Assembly: GCF_036370855.1 (NCBI RefSeq)
Contig: NC_088100.1
Span: 109,350,387 to 109,414,386 of the forward strand
Reading direction: 5' to 3'
Source: Dromaius novaehollandiae
Lineage: Eukaryota; Chordata; Aves; Casuariiformes; Dromaiidae
Length of the DNA stretch: 64,000 nucleotides
Below are positions 26,441 through 39,504 of this stretch, piece after piece. Every line of letters begins with the position of its first letter. The first letter of the stretch is position 1. Made by a program: the position numbers and the translations under genes. The notes under the pieces are model-generated. The model saw only the letters and a list, made by a program, of their open reading frames with translations. It was not told where the DNA came from and did no database searches.

Positions 26441-29400
26441 ATTTGTCAGCACATGTCTTAAGCATGTTAATAAATTCCCTATTTATAAAAAGGGCCTGTT
26501 TGCTTGGCATTTGAACAGATGTGCAGCCTGTTGATCTTATCCTGCAAGTCTTGGGCTCTGTTTAGAGAATTATGGTAAAAGAAGTCCTCCAAAGCTCTGT
26601 AACATCATGACAGGGCTGTTTCCAACACTCAGCATGTTTAAAGCTTGTTGTGGTCTGACAAGGTACTGCATTCTGCAATGTAGACATTTTAACATAAGTG
26701 TTGTACTTGCTTTGTGAGATGCCTCTCAAAGGCAAAGTTAGGAATTGTGGTACACTGAAGTACCAGAACTCTCATCTTATTTCAGCTCCACTCCCTTAAT
26801 ATCCCAGTTTAAGTCACCTCCCATTCAACTGGTTTTGTGTGAAGCAAGCAAAAGCAAATGACTACAACACCATCTGCAAGAGAAAGTGAATGAGCACCAC
26901 CCTAGCGAACAAAAAGCATGCAGTTAGCTGTGCGCCTTGTTTGTGCTGCTGAGTAAAAAAGCTTAGCACCTTCTGTCTTGCTCTGTGCCACTCCTGCCTT
27001 GCAGGACTACGCCATTTGTCTTGATTGTGTATGTAATGGTTAACACTTGATTCTATCACAGCAAATGGGGAAAAGGAAATGTTACTTTCTTTGAATGTCC
27101 TGTGAACTATGCTAGTACGTCTTCCCTCTCAGCCCACCAAAAAGATGGCACAACCACACCAAGCAAGTTAATGAGTAGAGATGAAGTACAGGCAGATGAC
27201 CAGGCATTCACATGACATTAACGGCATTCTTTAAGTGCCTTCATGAGAGGTAAGTGTCTGTCTTATTCAGGTCAATGAAAATTCTCTGAAACAGTTCAAA
27301 ATGTGTCTCAACTCAGACGGCTTTTCTTCTCTCTTACCTCATCAGTGATTCTTAGCTGAGGCGATTCTGCTTAGCTCTGCTGACTTCTGTGAGGAAATTT
27401 TTATTTATATCAGAGGCCCCTTCTGTCCTTTATTTAATGCTTTCATTTCTTCTTATCTCTCTTCTCTCCCTTTCCTGTTTTGATTATGCCAAGGGTCAAT
27501 TTATATCATATCTTTGGGTCTTCTATTTCACTATGAAAAGTGTCTCTCCTTGGGCGGTGCTACTGTAAATCATGCTTTGTTCCATTATCCTGTAGTTGTG
27601 GTTGCGACATATTATGGTATGCTCTGAGCCTGTGTATGTGAGTGTGAGAGGTAGACAGAGGGACTGAGAAAGAGAAAGATGTGGTTTTCCCTCATTCTTA
27701 TCAGAGAGTCTTTAACTTGTGAGTGTTTGGACAGTTGAGCCAGGTTTTTGAAGTGAGCGAACATAAGCAGAGTTCTTGACAATTTGGAAAAGTTTTGATT
27801 TAGGAGGTTAATATGGTTCTTGCCCTCTGAACTGTGCAGATGAAAAGTGCTATTTAAGTACTAAAGATGTAGAAGTGGAAAAAAACCCCATGATTTTAAA
27901 AAGAAAATTAGCATCTGTCCATGGGAAGTAATGATAAAGCTTGCAGATTTCAAGGACAAGATCTGCGGTACTAAGCTGCACAAGGATGTGGACGCAGGAA
28001 AGCAGATGGAAACAGATTCTTATAGAGTGCAACCGCTGTGATATTTATCAGGGCTGAGGTACAAAGAGATTCAGGAACCTGAGAAATGGAAATAATACGC
28101 TCTTCAGATAGTGGGAAAAGTGGGCCTGTTGGAATTGCTCCTGGATGATTAAAACCTCCCAAGATAGCTCCAGGCCTCTGAGAGAATTTGAGGGAACAGT
28201 GGAGAAACCTCTAGCACAGCAAGTTGAGCTAGATCTGGACCATTGCAGTACAGTCCAGGTGAACACCTTGCTGTGATGCAACCCCATCTAAATTTCACTG
28301 ACCTTGGACACCTAGGCATCAGATCAAGGCTACACTGTACAGTCACATGAGGCTGCTCGGGGAAGGTTTGTAGTTCTCCATTATTCTAGAAATAGGCTAG
28401 TTTTAGCCATGGTTCATCAGTCAGGGATGTACTATGGAGCCAGTCTGATGAGATGGTACAAAGGTGCAATGGATGAGGGACCATATGCTTTGCAGGCTTA
28501 TGCTAGTGTGGGGGCTAACTTCCCTTGCTTCTCCTTTTAATCTGACTGTTGGTGAATAACAAATAATGGATGTAAACATCCTGTTTAGGTTATTTGAGGA
28601 AAAAGCTTTACTTGGGGTTTATTGCTGTTGGAAACCGATCAGCAGACTTCATGGTCAACTTCCTGGTCCTGACAAATGATCAAAAGGAGACTGCTGAATA
28701 GCACCTCAATGAAAGTGTGGTAAGTGATCTCTCTTACAGTTCTGCAGTGTGGAATTGGAAGCTCAGTCCATTTAGCATTGCGTATTTTCAGATCTTGATC
28801 AAACCTCTAGGCTGTAGAAAATTCATACGGAAATATCACAGCAGAACTGCTGGGACTGCTTTATTTTCTCTAGTGTGGAAAATACTTTGAGAATAGGTAA
28901 TTCATAGCAGCATACTCCTTTGGCGGGCAAATCTAAAAAGAGAAAAGCTGTGAGAAAATGAAAATAAAATATTTTGAATCTCAGAAGAAATTCAGCATGC
29001 ATTTGCTCTCAAGTTCCTATGGTACACTTGGTCCATTCTTATTAACTCTGAGCCAATTCATATATGTCTAGTAGGAAAGTGGAGGGAGGACATGAAGTAG
29101 AGAGAGTGGAGGCTGCAAGGCTTGTTTTTACTCAAGCTGCTTCGTACAATGCGAATTCATCTACAAGTCAGATAGAGCCTGGACTATTATCCTTTACACT
29201 TTAGGTCTTGAGCAGGGATGAATATATGTATACTGATACCTGAATTTTGTAGTTAAAATAAAAGTATGGATGAAAATATTTTCTGTCAGTACTCTTTCCA
29301 CAAAAGTTACTCTTCAGTGATATTAGAGCTGTATTATTTATTTAATGATGTTATTTTCCTGGCCGCATATGTAGTGCAGATTTTAACCGTAATAACAATG

Positions 29401-31429
29401 TGGTTATTAGATAATAGATACATTTACAGAATGACTGAAAATATGCTACTACCTTTTGCAGTGTACTTGCTGTAGGAAAGTGACTGGTAAAATACTTAGC
29501 CATCCAAACAAAAAGCAGAATTTTTAATAACTGATGAATTGTCATTGCTTGTCTAGTCACCATTTGTTTTTCCAGCCTAGGAGGTTGGGGAAAAGTGGTG
29601 CACTTCACCTCAGTATTTGAGGAACAAATATTTTGCAAATTACACAAATTGCCCAGCAAAAGGGAACCGGCTATAGTTTTGAAACTGTTAAAATAATCTT
29701 TGTGGACTGGTGAAAGCTTAAAAAGTTACCATTGCACATTTAATTTGTTCTTGAACTGGGTGATGCAGTACTTTTTAGCAAGAAGATTCTGAAGATTCTA
29801 TATCAACTCTTTTAAGAAATTTGGTTTAAAAATAAAATACAAAAAAAAACCCAACCCACCCACCCTTTCCTCCTACTACTTTGTACAGTAGCCAGCCTGG
29901 TAAAAGGATTCAGGTTCAGACAGAGGGGTGGGTTGCTTAAATTATTTTTCATTCTAATTCTCTGGACAACCTAAAATCTGATTTTTGTCTGCCTTTTTGT
30001 TACCATGAAGAGGTTGTGAAATAAAAAATTGATGGGCTGAGACCCAGGCCTGCAACCAACAGTCTCCCATAAACAGCAAGGGCAGGGGCAGTAGCAACAA
30101 AGGACTGAACTCTCTGCAACCTTTTTCATCTCTCTACCACTATCAGTCACACCTCTGGTGCAGTGATAAAATCAGGGCTGACAGCAGCAGCAGAGTACTG
30201 AAACTGGGAGAGGGTTTCAACTATTAGGATAAGTTCATATTTGCCTTTTTGTATGTTTTCTTATGTGGATACAGACCCAGAGCCTAACTGGAGGAGCTGT
30301 CAGGGAATGTAAGTTGACTGGGTTTTCCATGGGCTTAGAGGGACTTTGCTTCTGCTTAGTGAATAGTAGCATGCCACAAAAATCATCATGCACTAAGTCA
30401 TAGGCATACAAGTAGCCGGGATTTGCTCTGATTCAGTGCTTCCCTATGATGCCATAACTTTAAGGTAATGAAAAGCTGTTGACTCTGTTTTCCTCAGTGA
30501 TGTTCTTTCTATGCCATAAAGGTCCTCGCTGGTGGGGGAACAGGCTTGTATTGCTTCTCTGTACCAGCAGTAAGAGACTGAGTCTTGCATGTAGTCCTTT
30601 ATATTCTCCTTCCTGCCAAGTGTGGTAGGTAGTAGTTTTTTGAAAGGGGGGATTTGTTCTTTTGACTGATTCTTTCTTCAACGTGTGGCTTCTCTGCTTC
30701 TTCCTCAGCTTACTGTTAATCCTCATGTATTTTAATCTTTGCTTCCTCAGGGAAAGGATGACTTTTACCTTTTTTTCTTTTTTTCTTTCACTGCTTCTAC
30801 AAATTGCTGTACCCTGGACAAAACTGATGTGCAATTTTATGTCTCACATCTCTCCTATGAAGACTCAGCAGGTATGCTTGCAAAACCCTGTCTTTTGTAC
30901 AGTTGAGTTCTCCATGCATGCTACCACAGCAAGTAAGAAAGTATTGTGAGATAGTATGCAAAATGCCTTCTCTGGCTATAGAAAATTTCTGCAGATCCTA
31001 CAAGCGGCTTCTTCAGTCTGCTGTGGTCACTGATCATACGCAAGAATGGTTCACAGATGCCAAAATGGGAATAAAATATCGTTTCTGGTGACTCATTTCT
31101 TAGTAACTTAGACTGTATAAGACAGTCTTCTGGAACGTAATTGTGACTTGAGCCTCAGTTAAGGAACACCTTTTAATTGGTTTCTCTGGGACTTCAAAAG
31201 TATTTTCTGAATTTAATTTTTGAATTGGGAACAAACGCTATATGATTTTGTGGACGCTTAATAGACATATTCTAGAATGTCTGCAAAAATGAATAATTCT
31301 GTAGTTTGTGCCATCCTGTAATAATTCTCCACACATTTTTATTTGTCTGTTTTCTTTTTTATTTTTCCCTCTAGTAAAAAATTTTCTCTTTGGCTGCATG
31401 TGGCTTTTCCATACAGGTGCCAAATATAA
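26441..31429. other. Single-copy block, no gene recognised
   Basis: No coding exon can be supported. At 27133-27249 a strong acceptor (CTTCCCTCTCAG) and a strong donor (GTAAGTG) enclose 117 bases, but all three frames contain a stop. That would fit only a non-coding exon. Confidence 0.45.
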
Positions 31430-31792
31430 AAGTTTCAATCTCTTCTTTCCAGAGAAGAGCTGGGAGACCAGTTAAGACAGCTGGAGAAGAGAGTCACACA
31501 ATACACTCAGGCAGTTTTCCACAGGCCGTCAGGAAGTGCTCTGAGAGGCACTGAAGGAACACAGATCAGTTTGAAAATCTCTGGGATATTATGTCTGGAT
31601 ATGGTGTCTATCTTCTTTTCCATCTTAAACAGTTGTGATTCCATTAAAAGTCAGTGCACTTCCCAGCAGAAGTGGTTGCATTTCAAAAATGAGAGAAACG
31701 ATTGCTGTGTGCAGTTGGTAGATGAGTTTGTAATGTGCTCTGGGATTCTTTTCCATGCTGTAAATTCAAATTACATCTCATCATGTGCCTAG
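31430..31792 (+). other. Open segment with exon-like left edge; possible terminal coding exon
   Basis: A pyrimidine-rich tract ending CTCTTCTTTCCAG at 31452 looks like a splice acceptor. Directly after it one frame stays open for about 112 codons to a TAG at 31790. The first residues, EELGDQLRQLEKRVTQYTQA, have the charge and heptad pattern of a coiled coil. The rest (ending NSNYISSCA) is Ser/Cys-rich and not recognisable. The frame is open back to 31430, just after a TAA. The nearest downstream AATAAA is about 550 bases on. I do not know the protein. It could be the last exon of a gene whose other exons lie elsewhere, or a chance open frame. Confidence 0.2.
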
Positions 31793-34700
31793 TTAAAAAA
31801 CAGAATATGTCACAATAGAGAAAGAGAAAACCAGGGACAGATTGTGATCCTGTTGGTGATTATGTAAGTCTAGACCGCTTCACCGTCATTTCTTATCCCA
31901 GGATAAATGAGAACAGGGTGGGGGGTCTTTGGGGAAAAGAGCTAACAAACAAACAACCCAAACTCATATTGCACAAATTACGATAGCACTTCTTATATTT
32001 CAAGAATTTAAAGACTGAAAGCAGAGGCAAATACATAAATCTAAATAATAGTGGAAATGAGTCGCAGTTCTGGTAAGAGAATTGGTCATGTCCTATTTGT
32101 TTTTTGATATGGTTTCTTTTAAATCTGTTTCTACCACTGCCTGTTGCACATCACATTCTTTGCACGCTGTAAGAATTCCATGATGACTTGGTACCGTGGG
32201 ACAAATACTAGAAGATCAAGTGTGGGAGTAAGACTGTGCTCATGCTCTACCTATGCTGTTGTGTACCTAGAACCCCAAGTGTGGGATAAGAAAAGGAATT
32301 TACTCTTACTTTGAATAAGTGTTCACACTTGCTGAACAAATAAAAATGTAAAATATTTATTACCTTTTAATAAGAATTGTCATGAAATGTCCCAGAACAT
32401 TGTCATGAAGTACAAAGTGAACTTATTTTAATTCCAAATAGTAATGAGGGGTGTGGAGACCTGATGTAATGTCAGAGCATAAATCTAACTACATCATTGG
32501 ATAGTATCAAAAATTGTAGTAAGAACATTTTTCTTCTCTCTTTCCCATCTTTTTTTAATCTCTTTTATTGAGTCTACTTTATTTTTTACAAGCCACGGTG
32601 TATTTAAATAGAGCATATGTAATGAATTTTTGTGTAGCAGTCTATATTATTGCTATGAATGAAATTACAGGTTTCTTACTGTTGTCTCGGGAATGAGTGT
32701 GTTGCTGCTCCTAGGCATTTTGGTGGCATAAAGCCATTATAATGGTATCAGCAATGACCCCTGATGCTTTACGAAAGGAAGTGATGAAAACTTTCTTGTC
32801 AAGTTTAAGCAGCAGGGGAATTTAGGTATGTTATCCAGAATGCAATTATTCAGCTTGGCTCACAGCCAAGACAGTGAGACTAACCGTGTGTTTAATCTTA
32901 TGAAAAGATGGCACGGGATCTTTAATGACCATGTTTTGTCAGGATCTTAGATTTATGATGTCTCTAAAAGACAGTTCTTGTGGTGCCGTGTTCAAAAGAC
33001 GTAATTAGAAAATCCATAATTCTTCTGAGTTTTGTTTTGGCTTGTTTTTTTCAGAGATGTACATTTATTCTGTTTTATGCCTAATCTGTTCAGTGCAGCC
33101 TTGTGATGTCGGAGAGCCAGTCTTGGGAGGAAGCAGCTGATCCGACCCCATGCCATCCACTGATGGGGAGGCTGTTTCCCTAGCAACAGAAACCAAAGAA
33201 CAGCTCTTTCCCTGTTCATGTTTCCTTTTCACTCAGTGTTACATGCACTCATTAGCTTCTTAGGAAGAATCGTACAGCTACTATCAACCCAGACTAGAGC
33301 TAAATGGAACAGTGTAAATGTCACCACAGCTTTCAAGGTTGTGAGCTTCTGAAGCCTGCTGCTATCAACATTAGTTTTGTATTGAAAAGTATTAACAAAC
33401 TAGGATATTTTTTCCCCTTTAGGAATTATTCATGGTGCTGTATCAAAACAAAGAAGTGAGGAAAAAGAGTAGAAATTGCCACACAGCTTTGCCTCATGTT
33501 CTGTGGAGAATGTATTTGTATGCAAGACTGCAGTTTAAAGGGAAATGGCATGCCACTCAGATAGGGTTTTAGAACTGGTGCACATGGTACAGCATATCCT
33601 TTTTAATCATGCTCCTAAAATTGTTGGAGTTCCTCAGGAAAAAGAGAAGTTCAGAGACAAGTGAAGGAGACAACAGCCGTGTTGACAAAGGGAGTTGATA
33701 GTGTACATGCTCTGGTGTTTTCATGCCTGTGTGAATAAGACCTTTGCATTCTGGTCGGTGTTGCGCTACACCCTCATATAAACTTTTACCCAGGATTCTA
33801 CCCTTTCTTTGACGTTTCATGTATGTTTTTCCCTTGCAATGTCTTAGTAAAAATGACAGCACAAATTGCATGGCAGTGGTAAAAAGAGTTCAGAACTTGT
33901 TTAACTGCGGGGAAGGGACTATGGATATATTCTGCTTGGTGTGAGAAACGCTCCATTTATTGTTTTCTAGTATCAGGGTTAATAAATATGGAAATGAAGT
34001 CAAAACAGGGCACTGAATAAATACTAAAATAGTAAGTCAGCAGTACATAGGACGGAATTCTTAGTTTGTGCTTGTGCAAAATATTTGTCTGAGTAACTGA
34101 ATTCATTATTTCATAAAGGAAAAATATTTTTTTCTAAAATAGCATTATCACAAAGAAATGTTGAAGTTCCAAGCATTCTCTGATATGGAGAAGAGCTGCT
34201 CTTTCATTAGAGTGAAAATATTAGTACCTGGCTGTCTGTGTAATAGGGTGTACATGCTTCCTCCATTCCATAGTAGCCTTGTCTTACTAAAGCAGAAGTG
34301 GTCCTTTCTTTGCATTCAGGTACTAGTTCAGAGGGAATGTGCTCTTTCCTCTTATACAAGCTCTGTGATACTCTGCTTGCACCACCCGAGAACTAACCCA
34401 AACTGAGAGAAGCGCTGCACGTTTAGGCAGGTTGGATTCCTTTGCAAGTTATGCTGGTAACTCGTAGAAGCCTGAAAACTGCTATTGTAGAGGTGTGATT
34501 GAATTTAGTGTTACTGTCAGATGCTAAATATAGAGAGATTTTGGGCCTCAGCTGATGCAGCTTGATACAGTTTTAAAAGTGGCTAGAGTGAGTTGGAGCA
34601 ACTAAGGGACTTGCATAAAAAGTCTTTGTGATGTGAGCCTGGTTCAGTAGCCCAAATCCAGTAGGTCTAGTTTGAGTGCATCAGAGATCAACACATTTCT

Positions 34701-37700
34701 GAAATTCAGACTGAATTCCTCCTGATTCCTGGGGCAGCTTAAAATTCTGGGCAGACTTTGGAATATTGCCAACTGACCAGGTAGCATGAAACAGAGGAAA
34801 TATGCGCAGATTTCCAGAGCGTAAGTGTTAAGAAAAGAAACTCTTCATTAATAAACTGAACAAACAAAACATGCAAGTCATAGCTATGAATAGGCACCAT
34901 CAAGCTGTCATTTTTTTAAATGACTTTTTTTCAAAAGCCCCATGCTTTCAAGGGTTATCATGATTACTAGCTCTAAATCTTTATAATAGCTATCAAATGG
35001 TTGTACACAGCATAAATGCAGCATATTTTAATATAGCAGTAGCTGCTTCTCTTGTAGTTATTCAGAGGCTTGAACTGACCACTCTGTTTTTTTGAGCAGG
35101 ATAAAATGTGTGATATGGCAATTTTATTTTTTCCTCTTCTGAAGTATTATGGCTGAAATAGGTGTGTATATAAAAGGCTGCTTTTTTCAATTGTGACATG
35201 ATGAATTTTTATGCAACATCAGGCTCACTTCATGTGAAACTAAAGCTTTTAAAGCCTACACACTGATCTCCTCCAGAAAAGGTAACATCCATCCTTCTGC
35301 CCAACATGTAATTTTGCTGCAGTGCCATTTCATAAGCGGATGTTTTTCAAACTTATGCTTTGCTTTGGCCAGTGCTTGGAATGGAAAAAGAATAAAAAAC
35401 AATTAGCTGTTTTTAGTTAGAGAGTTTGTCAGTCAAGGGTCAGAGAGAGGATGCTATGTTGATAGTTTGTGTTTGAGATTCACTACGCTGCTTCATATAC
35501 TCTGTAAAAGCAAAAGCAGTATTTGGGCAGAGGGGAAAAAATAAATTGGAAGAAGCTGGTGGCCAAAGTTCTAGCTGCATCCTGTTAAATATAAACATTA
35601 GCCTTTTCTTCAAGTGGCAATGTTTTTTTCAGGAAAATTGAGGGTCTTTCCAGTTCTCTATTGCTGCTTGTTTATTTTTATTTTGTTTTAAACTCCAGCA
35701 TTTTGACATATACTTTCCTGGGTGGTGGAATAATGGATTCTTCCCTCTCAAGGCCAAATACTGTTTTTTTCTTTCAGCTAAAGCTTCCAGTAGTGTGCAG
35801 AGACAAGTTTGATTTTTTTGTGTGTGTTTGCTTGTATTCCTCCCCCCCCCCCCCCCAATCTCTTCCCGGGATTTCCCAAAATGAAAACTATAAAGGTACT
35901 TGGTTTCCTCCTCAGCACTGTTGTGCCTGACTTGTAAACCTTACTGCCAAATTAAATGTGATAAAAAAAAAAAAAAGCTCTTCATAAAAAAATTCAAAGA
36001 AAATATGTTACTTGAAAGGTTTCCAAACTCTGTGCTCTGCTTCTACTTCAGAAATACACTGTAGAGTGATTTGTTTTTTCTTATTATTTTGGGGGTATAA
36101 TCTCTTAAGCAGTGATCAAGGTAAACGTCTGAATACAGCACAGCCATTGTGAGACTGAAAGACGCTGAGATAATGGAGTCTCCTATCACGTATACAGTGG
36201 GGTTTGGGTGACAGCATAAAACTGTTTCTTACTGAATTTTGTTATTTATAGGAATGGCTAACCTGATAAGGCATGAATCATGCCTTTCTTCTTCCTCCTC
36301 ACACTTGATTATACTCCAGACCTCAGAAATCTTGAGTATAGCCCTTGAAAGAAAGCTGGATAACTTAGACTGAGAGCATATTATGTATTTTAGAATTGGA
36401 GGAACTGCATTCTCACTGCTTGCACCTCTGCTTGTACACTTTGATCATTGGTTTCACCCTATCCTGTGGATGAGGAACCAGTATCAGGAACTTCTGAAGG
36501 CTCCACAGAGTTCAGTCAGCTCAACAACCCAGCATTTTCTCCAATCTTGGTAGTGCTGGATGAGGATATTAAAATGTAAGCTGAAGTCTACTGCAGGGAG
36601 CTGCCTCCACCCTACCCCAGTGCTGGAGTTACAATAAACAGTACTGCAACCTAGAATTTAAGGATTTGATTGAAATGTTGAAGCTGTTCACTAAACCACT
36701 GCTTCAGATACAATCAAAGATAATTATTTAAAACAGAACTAACTCAGCAATTTAAGATGAATGTTCCCACAGTAGGAATTAAATTTTATCTTGTAGCAAG
36801 TAGAGAGTGAAACAAAAGGTTGAAAAGTGGTGCTTTTGTCTTTGTAAGAGTAGGTTTGAGTGAAATTCTAGCTATCTATGGAAAGTATCCCACAGTCTCT
36901 TCTTATCCTACATGCTTTTTCTGCAACAGAACTGTATTACGGGGTAGCTGTTTTACTGCATGGGCACTTATTCCCCATTGCAAGTTAAACAGCCATTCAG
37001 ATTCTGGGATCCCTCTGGGCACTAGACGACTTCTTGAACTGCTTGCAGTCTGTATTGAAATGACAGCCAAGAGATGAAAGCATTGCTCTCTAGCTGAGTA
37101 TAGGAATGATGCGTAATGAGATACAGTTTGCCTAAATGCAATTGTACATTTTTAATGTTACTCTGCAGCTATCAGCAGAACTTCTGCTCTGAACAGCAGT
37201 GGGGACCTAAACTACACCAGCCACCAACTCTACTCTGAAAGAGGAGCCTGGGAGCCCTCATTCTCAAGCTGCTGTGCTGGTTAGAGAGCCTTCACCACAG
37301 CACTAGTAGCTCAGATGTAGTCCTAACACTTGGGAGATCACACAGACTGCCCTTGCTATAGATTCATACACAGGCAAGCTTGAAGAGATGAAGAAATCTT
37401 GCATTTCCTTGTGGGAGGTGTTGAGCTAGAAAGCAGTTTAACTTGGGTTATCAAATTCCTCATGGGTGGAGGTGCTCAGCATCTGCAGCTCAGTTAACTT
37501 TGATTTGAAATTCAGCTTCTTTGAAAGCTTTCTATGCTATGTTGCTCACCCTGGAGATACATGTTTTGAAAGGTGAGTGCTCAAGCATTGGAGAGGAATG
37601 GAAACCATCTAGGATGGGATTTTCAAGGTAAAACGTGTTGGATTTGAGGAAAACACTTTCTATACAGCTGGAAATAGATTTTGTTGTTGTTGTTCTGGAA

Positions 37701-38527
37701 ACTACTTATTTTTAAATTAAAAGAGAAAAGAGTGTTTGAATTGAAATGTCAAGCTCATTGGCATGAAATAAGACTGATTAAAAAAAGAGAGAAATCCCTC
37801 TTAGACAAAAAGTTGTCCTCATCCACTGAGACACTTGAGATCCATGAGCTCTTTGATTCAATTCACTTGAGACAGAGATGCTTGCTAATTACTGAGAAAT
37901 TAATTTAAAAAACAAAACACATACCCGTTTTGCACACACTAAACACCAATCTTGTCTTGCACAAATTAGCAAACTGTACATGCTGCTTACAGGCCCCCAA
38001 AGGATAATTTACTGATACACATGAAATTATCCATTTTGTACATGTTTCTAACACATACGCATACAAAAAAGCAACTGCTCACATTTAGGGAGGATGAGGG
38101 TAGGGGAAGTCAAGTGTTGGGAACCCTGTTGAACGTGCAATAGCTGGTGATGTTATACGTCACCATGCTGGTGAGCATGTCTCCTCACACAGCTGTATGT
38201 CTCGTGTGAGTTCCACAGGGAGCTATGTGGCTGATTTCCTGTGCATCTTTTCTCTTCTTTTTTTTTTCCTTTTTTTGCATTCTACCCTCACACACAATCC
38301 AGTTACTTCACAGTTTAGTTCAACCTGTTCTTATTGCACTTTTATGTCCTAAAATTTTACCTATTACAAATGGGGTAAGAGGAGAGTCCCTTGAGTTTGT
38401 CTGGTCAACCCCCCTCTTAATAGTTAAGGATTGTTTCATATACTGTATTTTCAAATGCTAATACTAGCCTTCTTTTGAACATTTCAAATAATGAGGTTTC
38501 TGCTGACTATCATGGAAGATTATTTCA
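31793..38527. other. Single-copy block, no gene recognised
   Basis: AT-rich with no supported exon or interspersed repeat. It contains the C15 run at 35842-35856. The open frames here (for example 33569-33871 minus and 36820-37077 plus) show no domain and no splice context. Confidence 0.45.
35842..35856. repeat. C15 homopolymer
   Basis: Fifteen C residues after GTATTCCT. Run length should be treated as approximate. Confidence 0.9.
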
Positions 38528-38532
38528 CATGG
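38528..38532. repeat. Target-site duplication, left copy (CATGG)
   Basis: CATGG directly precedes the first TGT of the solo LTR and is repeated exactly after its terminal ACA. Five bases is usual for ERVL-type and some class I elements; class II (ERVK-like) elements normally give six. Confidence 0.8.
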
Positions 38533-38886
38533 TGTGGTGGACTGATGAATGAATTTTTTGCCTTAAACATTTCTTGGTGCATGGGGTGCAGGCAGGCCAC
38601 AACCCCGAACAAGCCATCTGTCCCTGGCGGAAACAGGACTGGGCTGCTGCGACCCCCGAGATGGTCTCCCTGCGACCACCCAGGACACACCAAGCCTGCA
38701 CTGAACGAGACCACAATCGGGCAGAGACTTTGGGATCTGGACTGTAAATTATTGTCCGTTTTTAGCACAACTTCTATAAAACCTGCTTGGCATGAGTGGC
38801 TAAATTTGCTGAAGCCTTAGGCCGCACTCCCTAGTACAGTAAGAAAGGGCCCAGAGCTGCTGCAGGCGGGAATGATAAGGGAGTTA

Positions 38887-38934
38887 CCAGCAATTTGCAG
38901 TCCTGTGCACTGCTGAAACAGTGCTAATTGCTGG
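38887..38934. repeat. Nested inverted repeat within the LTR U3
   Basis: CCAGCAATT (38887-38895) pairs with AATTGCTGG (38926-38934), and inside them GCACTG (38907-38912) pairs with CAGTGC (38919-38924) around a six-base loop. Together they make an imperfect hairpin with an 11-base bulge on the left arm only. It may be a factor-binding or structural element of the LTR. Confidence 0.65.
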
Positions 38935-39050
38935 AGTTATCACCTTCTTTGTCAGGACCTTGAGAGCTAATGGCTGGACCCGAGAATGGAGACACACCTG
39001 TCAGCAGAAACGGCAACAGTAAACGGCCTACCTAGGGACAGTGATGAGAC

Positions 39051-39144
39051 CCAATAAGGAGCAGGAGACCCCAGACCCAAATATTACTATTGGTCTGAAC
39101 TACCACGTGAGGGGTGGGAAAACTTAATTTGAAAAAGCTATAAT
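39051..39144 (+). promoter_or_regulatory. Probable LTR promoter: CCAAT boxes and TATA-like element
   Basis: CCAAT at 39051, its complement ATTGG at 39089, and TATAAT at 39139 lie in the order and spacing expected of an RNA polymerase II core promoter in U3. Transcription would start roughly 30 bases past the TATA-like box, near the start of the C-rich tract. Activity is inferred from layout only. Confidence 0.4.
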
Positions 39145-39407
39145 TGCCGAGGGATTTCTTTGTTTGCCCCCCCCCCGCTCGCTCCCTCTCTCGGCCCTCG
39201 CTCCTCGTCCCTCGTCGGAGGCACCCAGCTTGAGCTGTGATTCGAGCGGAGTCAGCGGAACATCATCAGCCTCGGAGTGGTGGTAGCTAGCTTCCTCTCT
39301 CCTTTTCCAACTTTTCTCTATCTTTTCCCCTTACCCTTGTTCTGTTCCCCTCTTCCCTTCGCCTCCCCTTCGCTTTTCCCCCCACCTTTTCTCTCCACTC
39401 TGTGGAA

Positions 39408-39413
39408 AATAAA
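39408..39413 (+). terminator. LTR polyadenylation signal AATAAA
   Basis: AATAAA lies in GTGGAAAATAAAGC near the end of the pyrimidine-rich region, about 90 bases before the LTR end. This is the normal position for the signal that defines the R/U5 boundary. A GT-containing stretch (AAGGTTGTACG) follows within 15 bases. Confidence 0.7.
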
Positions 39414-39504
39414 GCTAAAAGGTTGTACGATATTTGACCGGTTTTAGCGTCTTAATCTCGTCCTTGGGATCGTAACGAAACCCTCCCGATATTGGATCGG
39501 GACA

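Larger units (their letters stand above)
38533..39504 (+). mobile_element. Solo LTR of an endogenous retrovirus
   Basis: The 972-base element starts TGTGGTGGACTGATGAATGA and ends GGATCGGGACA, giving the TGT...ACA ends typical of retroviral LTRs. CATGG flanks it on both sides. Inside are an inverted CCAAT box (ATTGG, 39089) and a direct one (39051), a TATA-like TATAAT at 39139, a long pyrimidine-rich stretch from about 39165 to 39400, and AATAAA at 39408. This is the expected U3-R-U5 order for plus orientation. The last 360 bases hold about 22 CpGs in an otherwise CpG-poor region, which suggests recent insertion. No primer-binding site, gag, pol or env sequence adjoins it, so it is a recombined solo LTR. 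An open frame at 38491-38820 starts 42 bases outside the LTR and is chance. I cannot name the family; an avian ERVL or class I element is likely. Confidence 0.88.

Noticed and set aside
37270..37350. Possible further tRNA-like SINE head (GTGCTGGTTAGAGAGCC)
   Set aside because: No box B follows at the right distance, and the resemblance does not extend beyond about 17 bases.
38491..38820. Open frame of 109 codons overlapping the LTR
   Set aside because: It starts 42 bases outside the LTR and runs through the insertion boundary, so it did not exist before the insertion and has no retroviral domain.
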